Assembly: GCA_949987705.1 (NCBI GenBank)
Contig: CATLJY010000278.1
Span: 62,001 to 126,000 of the forward strand
Direction of reading: 5' to 3'
Origin: Thereva unica
Lineage: Eukaryota > Arthropoda > Insecta > Diptera > Therevidae
DNA: 64,000 bases
The translations under genes were made by a program, and so were the position numbers. Numbering within the stretch: position 1 is the stretch's first letter; every line of letters starts with the position of its first letter. Under the pieces are notes generated by a model. The model did not search any database. It saw only the letters and a list, made by a program, of their open reading frames with translations, and was not told the DNA's origin. Shown piece after piece: positions 58,859 to 64,000 of the stretch.

Positions 58859-60016
58859 AAACATTTCAGAGAGTTTTCATCAAGGCCAATGATTTCTGCG
58901 AAATCATTCAATATAACAATGAACCAAACTTGCAGCTATTGTTCAAATAACCATCATATTCGACAGTGCAAACAATTTGAAGATTTATCTAGCTCACAGA
59001 TAATGGACATTGTTACATCAAAGGCATTGTGTTTGAATTGTTTAGGTCGTCGTCATCAGGTAGTACAATGCTCAAGTCAGTATACATGCAGATATTGCAA
59101 GCAACGTCATCATTCAGCATTACATCGCAAGGCAAAAGGAGAAACGATAAACAACACGACATCCATTTATTCACCTCAACCAGAGAAACTTCCAAATGAA
59201 GGACGAACTAAATCACTAGCCACGTCATCGATTGTGTCAACACCACAATCTAATGGTAAGACCGACATATCACATTACTCGACAAATTCTACTCCTAGCG
59301 CACCCCAAGTATGCCATTTAATCTCAATAAAGGAAGGAAGTAGTTCTCCAATTCATCAGGCGATCGCAATAGTCAAACTTAGATCCGCAACAGGAAAGGA
59401 ATTGAGGGTACGAGCTCTAATTGATCCGGGATCCCAAGGCTCTTTAATAACTAAGGCAGTGACACAGAAACTCAAACTGAAATGGGAACCAATTCAAGCG
59501 AACGTAACACGAATCGGGCAAACTAGCGCAGATGACTACAGAGCTCAAGTTCAACTAACACTCATGTCACAGTATAACAATGAATTCGCGGTGAATATGA
59601 ATGCGCTGATAGTGAGCAAACTAACCAATTGTCTTCCATCAAGGGAAATCAATGATAGAAACTGGAATCACATTCAACAATTAAGACTAGCGGACCCTTA
59701 TTACTACCGTCCGGCACAAATTGATATGGTGTTGGGTGCTGAGATCTACGGACAAATAATTAGGAATGGACTCATCCATAGCAATCGAGGATCCCCCATA
59801 GCACAAGAAACCGCTTTGGGATGGATTTTGCTCGGAGAAATTGAAGAAACAAGATCACCCATCCAATTAAATAGCTGTCACCTCGTAACGGATTTACAAC
59901 AAGTGAAGCAATTTCGGAAAATGGAGGAAATAAATCATGGAACACAACGTACCAAGAGAAAGCAACGAAGAAAGGACTCTGTTATACATACAAGAACACC
60001 ACCTAAACGACAGTGA
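58802..60016 (+). pseudogene. BEL C nucleocapsid knuckles and aspartic protease
   Basis: Knuckles CSYCSNNHHIRQC, CLNCLGRRHQVVQC and CRYCKQRHH are followed by a Ser/Thr/Asn-rich linker, the protease block VRALIDPGSQGSLI and the conserved LGAEIYGQII and AQETALGWIL motifs. The frame then runs into unrelated basic sequence and stops at 60016, before any RT. The deletion point is near 59940. Confidence 0.87.
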
Positions 60017-60030
60017 AACCGTGAACGTTA

Positions 60031-61491
60031 TTCATCAAGGATCGATCGACGGAAGGATAAAGCACAACCAACTAACACCATATATGGAAAGGAAACCAAA
60101 CGATTTGGAAACAAGCAAGGCTATGATGAAAGGAATCCCAATCGCAATACTAAAATGTTAACGAATCCTGCAATTACTTTCCGGAAGAAACGTCAATCTT
60201 ACCCACATTTCCATAATTCCAACCCTTTGGTAAGCGTTCATGCTCCAGGCAAGTCGCCATTTATAACATCACCAGTTTATGCTACAACTGATCGACGAAA
60301 GGAGAAACTATGGACGTCAACAAGTGTTAATGGTCGTTGTACAACGAAAAGTAAGCATCAAAGCGTTTTACACAAAATCGAAATTATAAAAATAAGAACG
60401 CGATTGCTACCGCTGAATCGAATGGTAGAGGTAAGTTAAACCGTTCATCTCAACCATATCCAGGAAACCTTAACAACCCTGGAAATGGAATAAACTACAC
60501 TCTTCCGTTAAATAAAATAAGGAAAAATCATAGAGGAGAGCAGATTTCGGATTTGATTAAGGAAAATTCTAAATTTTTGAGAGGGAAAAATCGCAAGGTG
60601 CGAACTTATCAGTAGAATCTAGTCTAACAAAATAAGAAATATTGTAAGAGATCTGCACAAAATTGGAGGAACATTTTTAGAACATCATATTAATAACCAT
60701 TTAGTTAATAATTTAATATTTTAAAACTATGGAAATCAAAAATTACATTAGAAATACAGACTGGTAAAAGCATCCATCAGAAAGATCTCTAGAAGATATC
60801 TACTCATACACAAAAATAGCGACTCCAATCACAATTCGCAAGAACTCAAAATTTGTTAACTGTTCAAGTTCTTAGAATCATTTTAATTTAAGAAGAGAAG
60901 GTAAAATTCTCTATCAAAGACTGCCTACGTTACGACATTCAAACATTTGAAATCGAAATTGATATGCACGAAACTATTTTCGTACATTCAAATAGTATAG
61001 TAAAAGTATTTTGGCATCTCGGTAACAATTTAATTAAAGCAAGTTCATTCGGATTAATAGTGTTATTACGAGTAAGGATAAATTGTGAATTTAATGTTAA
61101 AACGGTTAGAAGTTTTCTAAAAAGACAAGCACAGTGAAAAAACGACACAATTTAAAACTGAACTTATTATAAGCCAAAACGGCTACTTCTCTCTACAAAC
61201 TGTACATATTTTGCTAGATTAGCATTAGGTTAAAATTGGTGCAGGTTCTCTTAAGAAGCAATATCATTTAATTTTCGACCCAACAACCCCAATTACAAGA
61301 AGCAATAAATTGCGACGAACTGCTTGATCAACCAACACAACACTATCTTTGTAATAGCGAGTACCGCTATCCCGGCTAGAGTCATAGATGAGATGCTAGG
61401 AACTAGGAATTAAGTCAGTCGATGTCAGAACGTAATGAAATAAACACGACTCAGTAAACGTAGAGTACACTTTTATTATATGTGTATTACA
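60031..61491. other. Interval without a confident gene; contains end of a Gypsy 5' LTR
   Basis: 60030-60600 has overlapping short frames rich in Asn, Lys and Ser that may be decayed BEL C 3' sequence. 60600-61440 is AT-rich. The last part (GAAATAAACACGACTCAG... to TGTATTACA at 61491) has an AATAAA signal and a CA end directly before a primer-like TGGCGCAGTC, so it is the 3' end of a Gypsy LTR. The LTR start was not located. Confidence 0.5.
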
Positions 61492-61509
61492 TGGCGCAGT
61501 CAATTAGGA
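61492..61509 (+). promoter_or_regulatory. Gypsy B primer-binding site
   Basis: TGGCGCAGTCAATTAGGA follows the CA end of the LTR directly. TGGCGCAGTC is a common insect Gypsy primer-site start; the tRNA is not assigned. Confidence 0.55.
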
Positions 61510-61591
61510 GTGCAATAATATTATTCGTTCGGAAGCCACATTAATCTTAAAGTGAAGTGAAAAATTAAAAATAAACTTACAACAGAACTTG

Positions 61592-62560
61592 ATGGGTAAA
61601 AACCTTGATGTGAAAAAATTAGCAACAATTAGGCAAGGTAATAGACCTCGTGGCAGACCAAAAAAATACACTACGGTGTACATAAATGAAAACATGGAAT
61701 ATGTGAAAAAAGTGAATGAGTTGATTCTTGAAGGTAACTTAGCGGAAAATTGGAGAATTTTCCTACAAAACTTCGAAATTTTTGCTAAAGCGGTAGAGCT
61801 ACATAAAAAAGAGGAACCGGTTCAGGTTGCGGTTTTTCTTAATTCAATTGGACCAGCTGCCGTAGAAGTCTTCAATACACTTAAACTATCGGAAACGGAG
61901 AAGCAAAATTACAAAGCTGTAATTAAAGGATTTGCAGACTATTGCATACCTAAAGCAAATGAAGTGTACCAAAGCTTTTTATTCTGGAGTCGAAAACAAG
62001 GGGAAGATGAGGGCTTCGATGAATTTTTAATGGATCTTAAAAAGTTAGTACAACCATGCGGATATATTGAAATGGAAAGTCGAATGCTGCGTGATCGCAT
62101 CGTGCTGGGAGTTAAAGACAAGAGACTTCAAACGAAATTATTGGAAACGGAAAACCTAACAGTGGAAAGAGCTATTGAAATAGCACGAGCCGACGAAGTA
62201 TCCCGGACTCAGCAGTTAAATCTACAGAGGGCAGGAACATCTTCATCTCATAATATGCAAGAAGAAGTTTGTACGTTAGAACAAAATAATAGTAGGATAG
62301 CTTATAAAGATAAGAAAAAATTAGGTAATTATTCAAAACAGAATGGAAATATTACAAAATTTAATTTCAGGAAAAATTTAAGTAACAACGATAGTAACAG
62401 CAAGATAATTGATTGCAAATCATGCGGAAAGAAACATGTGTACGGTAAATGTCCGGCGTGTAAAAAGAAACGTGTTAAATGTGGGAAGCCGAATCACTTT
62501 GCCATTGTCTGCCAAACAAAAAGAATTAATTCTGTATCGCATGCAAGTACCTACAAATAA
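61592..62560 (+). CDS. Gypsy B gag
   Basis: It encodes 322 residues from the ATG at 61592 (one codon below the first open codon). It opens with a basic AT-hook-like RGRPKKY near residue 20. A retrotransposon gag core follows (NWRIFLQNFEIF, KQNYKAVIKGFADYC, FLFWSRKQGEDEGFDEFLMDL, LRDRIVLGVKD). Knuckle-like Cys/His motifs end it (CKSCGKKHVYGKC, CGKPNHFAIVC). No stop or shift is seen. Pol is missing because the sequence changes to another element's gene at about 62560, so the Gypsy is 3' truncated here. Confidence 0.85.
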   Translation: MGKNLDVKKLATIRQGNRPRGRPKKYTTVYINENMEYVKKVNELILEGNLAENWRIFLQNFEIFAKAVELHKKEEPVQVAVFLNSIGPAAVEVFNTLKLSETEKQNYKAVIKGFADYCIPKANEVYQSFLFWSRKQGEDEGFDEFLMDLKKLVQPCGYIEMESRMLRDRIVLGVKDKRLQTKLLETENLTVERAIEIARADEVSRTQQLNLQRAGTSSSHNMQEEVCTLEQNNSRIAYKDKKKLGNYSKQNGNITKFNFRKNLSNNDSNSKIIDCKSCGKKHVYGKCPACKKKRVKCGKPNHFAIVCQTKRINSVSHASTYK

Positions 62561-63003
62561 ATATTAAAACAATTTTGTACGGCACATCTTAGAGTAGGTG
62601 ATTTTCCATGTATCGTGCAGAAAGCTCCAAAATTTTCCAAGTTGGCTAGTTTTGGTATTTCCAATTGGTTTATTTTCGCTTCCGGAAGGTATTTCTGAAT
62701 AAATTTGTCCTTTTCTAGTCCTTTCACGTAAATTGTTGCATTTGAATAATTCGACAGTATCTTGGGTAATTCGTTGTAATTAATAATGCCGCCGTTCCAT
62801 CTTAATCCATTTATTTTTCTAAAGTTGAAATCATTTTGCCAACGAGCTTTTGACGGTAGTTCATTATACGGGTATGGAGGCATAAAATAGTATAAACTTG
62901 GTATAAGCGACCCGTGATGCAAGACGGACAGCTCCTTAGCAAATAGCTGTCCGTTAATTCCACTGACAAATTGTACATCTAAAACAACTCTATCGGAACT
63001 CAT
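62551..63003 (-). CDS. Maverick-type exonuclease-like protein, intact single ORF
   Basis: It encodes 150 residues from the ATG at 63003. The N-terminus reads VVLDVQFVSGINGQLFAKEL, a beta-hairpin with an acidic residue as in RNase H-fold exonucleases. Then come PPYPYNELP, WNGGIINYNELPKIL, IYVKGLEKDKFIQKYLPEA and a C-terminal Cys/His-containing block (FCTIHGKSPTLRC, FNIYL). I recall such proteins as multi-copy in arthropod virus-like elements, but the enzymatic assignment is inferred. The C-terminal third matches the remnant inside the Maverick at 23743-23975. A TATA box (TATATAAA on the minus strand, 63060-63067) lies about 57 nt upstream, as in the Maverick genes. The 3' end abuts the Gypsy gag. 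Confidence 0.6.
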   Translation of the reverse strand: MSSDRVVLDVQFVSGINGQLFAKELSVLHHGSLIPSLYYFMPPYPYNELPSKARWQNDFNFRKINGLRWNGGIINYNELPKILSNYSNATIYVKGLEKDKFIQKYLPEAKINQLEIPKLANLENFGAFCTIHGKSPTLRCAVQNCFNIYL

Positions 63004-63059
63004 AACTTTAACTACTCAAAGGAAAATATCAAACTATTTAAATTTATTTATTTTAAAGC

Positions 63060-63067
63060 TTTATATA
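63060..63067 (-). promoter_or_regulatory. TATA box of exonuclease-like gene
   Basis: GCATATATAAAGC on the minus strand, about 57 nt before the ATG at 63003. Confidence 0.5.
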
Positions 63068-63734
63068 TGCTACTCGAGTGTTTTATTATGGGGTGTCCGC
63101 TCTTTTTCCTCCGTGATCTTTTCCGCTGCCTTGAGGCCGTCTCGGCTGTGCTCAGGGTTGGGCGCGGATTCGGGAAAAGTAAAATTTATTTAAGGCGCCA
63201 CGTAGTTTTAAGGACTACGATCCTATAGTCGTGGGGCTTGAACCCACTCAGAGTAATAACAAAAAAATAAAATGTATGAAAACCATTTGAAAGAAAAAAA
63301 AATTCAAAAACTCTCAAAATTCCGTATATTATAAAAAAAATTAAACAAATCGATTCAGCGCTAATGAGAATTAGACAGAAAAAAAATCCAATAAAACAGT
63401 AAAAATAATTAATAATATAATTTTAATAAAAATAAAAAATAATAAAAAAAGAAGCGGGACTTAACTTAGGTTCCGTTTACTCCGATCCGCAATCCTTTCC
63501 TTTAACGGTCGCCTCCTCCAATAATTCCTCCGATAACTCCTCCAAGAAAGATATTACTTTCCAACTAGTTTCACTTCACTCACTAATCACTACTGAAACA
63601 CCAGAGAGAGCATTTATCAGGGGCCCAGCTTTATATCAGGAAAAGCCCATTATTCCTCTAATTCCCATAATTCTTCACCATTTCTAACCGTCCCACCCCA
63701 CCGGGTGGGCTCGATTAAATCGGTTGGAATCGGG
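63068..63734. other. Non-coding stretch near window end
   Basis: No gene is seen. It begins after a possible TG-start (TGTCCGCTCTTTTTCC, 63093) and ends with GC-rich CCCACCCCACCGGGTGGG near 63694-63711, which holds a perfect CCCACC...GGTGGG inverted repeat. It could be an LTR of the element to its right, but no second copy is in view. Confidence 0.35.
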
Positions 63735-64000
63735 CTAACTTCTATCAACGGCAAAATTCATATTTGAAATCAACTTCCTATTTCTGGGCGACATAATGCT
63801 ACGCCTCGGGAAATTCAGCGCCACGCATATTCTTGCAATCGGCGAAGGTAATTGAGCATGATAGCTCAAGATAAGCTGACGGATGTCCCGGGTAGCTGGA
63901 GTTTTTCCCTTTTCAATCTCGAGCACTTCCTGATAGCCTTCCCTCTGCGCGATCAGAGTGTTAAGAACTTGGAGTCCTAGGAGCTGCTGACCTTTTTCAA
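63735..64000 (-). CDS. Open frame running off the window, unrecognised
   Basis: The minus strand is open from the window end to a stop at 63735 (at least 87 codons). Residues include VLNTLIAQREGYQEVLEIEK and RDIRQLILSYHAQLPSPIAR, helical and gag- or linker-like. It is partial and the family is not recognised. Confidence 0.35.
   Translation of the reverse strand, partial: EKGQQLLGLQVLNTLIAQREGYQEVLEIEKGKTPATRDIRQLILSYHAQLPSPIARICVALNFPRRSIMSPRNRKLISNMNFAVDRS

Larger units (their letters stand above)
56981..60030 (+). mobile_element. BEL/Pao retrotransposon C, 5' half only
   Basis: A 5' LTR, primer site, gag and protease are present on the plus strand, but RT, RNase H and integrase are missing and no 3' LTR is seen. 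The LTR resembles BEL A in parts (AAATAAATATCG...TTCAGATCACTnTTGATCT). It is inserted in the Harbinger transposase gene. Confidence 0.8.

Overview
The window looks like a transposon-dense stretch of an arthropod, most likely insect, nuclear genome. It has short GT-AG introns (50 to 66 nt), TATA boxes, AATAAA signals, AT-rich spacers, and several animal transposon classes nested inside one another. I recognise no prokaryotic gene and no rRNA or tRNA gene. The only gene that looks like ordinary host sequence is a three-exon coiled-coil gene on the minus strand at 2121-2905.

Layout. 1-4590: dispersed repeats around the host gene. 4595-6570: a Helitron/MITE-like segment leading into about 14 copies of a 118-bp satellite. 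6571-10065: a decayed Gypsy element (gag knuckles, RT, RNase H, integrase). 10070-14440: a CR1/Jockey-type LINE on the minus strand. 14985-15735: a fragment of another LINE endonuclease. 15893-39973: BEL/Pao element A, with two 1267-bp LTRs that differ at one base I could find, a 5-bp target duplication (CGTTG) and an intact 1743-codon gag-pol frame. 39979-43326: MITEs, a duplicated repeat and a long AT-rich palindrome. 43327-56980: a PIF/Harbinger element (MADF-BESS gene plus transposase) split by BEL/Pao element B (43653-55628; target duplication ACCAC). Element B carries an env-like gene and itself hosts a piggyBac-like MITE, a Harbinger-like MITE, a LINE and a tandem repeat cluster. 56981-60030: BEL/Pao element C, inserted in the Harbinger transposase and lacking RT and integrase. 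61440-62560: the 5' end and gag of a second Gypsy. 62551-63003: a stray gene of the type found in the Maverick.

The centrepiece is a 15,185-bp Maverick/Polinton-type virus-like transposon at 17149-32333, inserted inside the 5' LTR of BEL element A. It has 5'-AG...CT-3' ends, a 6-bp target duplication (TACCAT) and inverted repeats of about 1.5 kb. It carries an intact protein-primed-type family B DNA polymerase (19913-23677), a small conserved ORF, a packaging ATPase with one frameshift, and a minor-capsid-like gene whose N-terminal part is a parvovirus-type phospholipase A2 domain. It also has remnants of an adenain-like protease, an exonuclease-like protein and the capsid proteins, plus a spliced coiled-coil gene. 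I found no integrase. Most of the expected capsid interval is occupied by a 2.35-kb GT-rich satellite built of 21- and 13-bp units.

Near-identical BEL A LTRs mean the Maverick inserted recently. Yet its protease, exonuclease and capsid genes are broken and it lacks an integrase. The simplest reading is that a defective, polymerase-bearing Maverick was moved in trans. The nesting gives a relative chronology: Harbinger before BEL B and BEL C; BEL B before its MITEs and LINE; BEL A before the Maverick.
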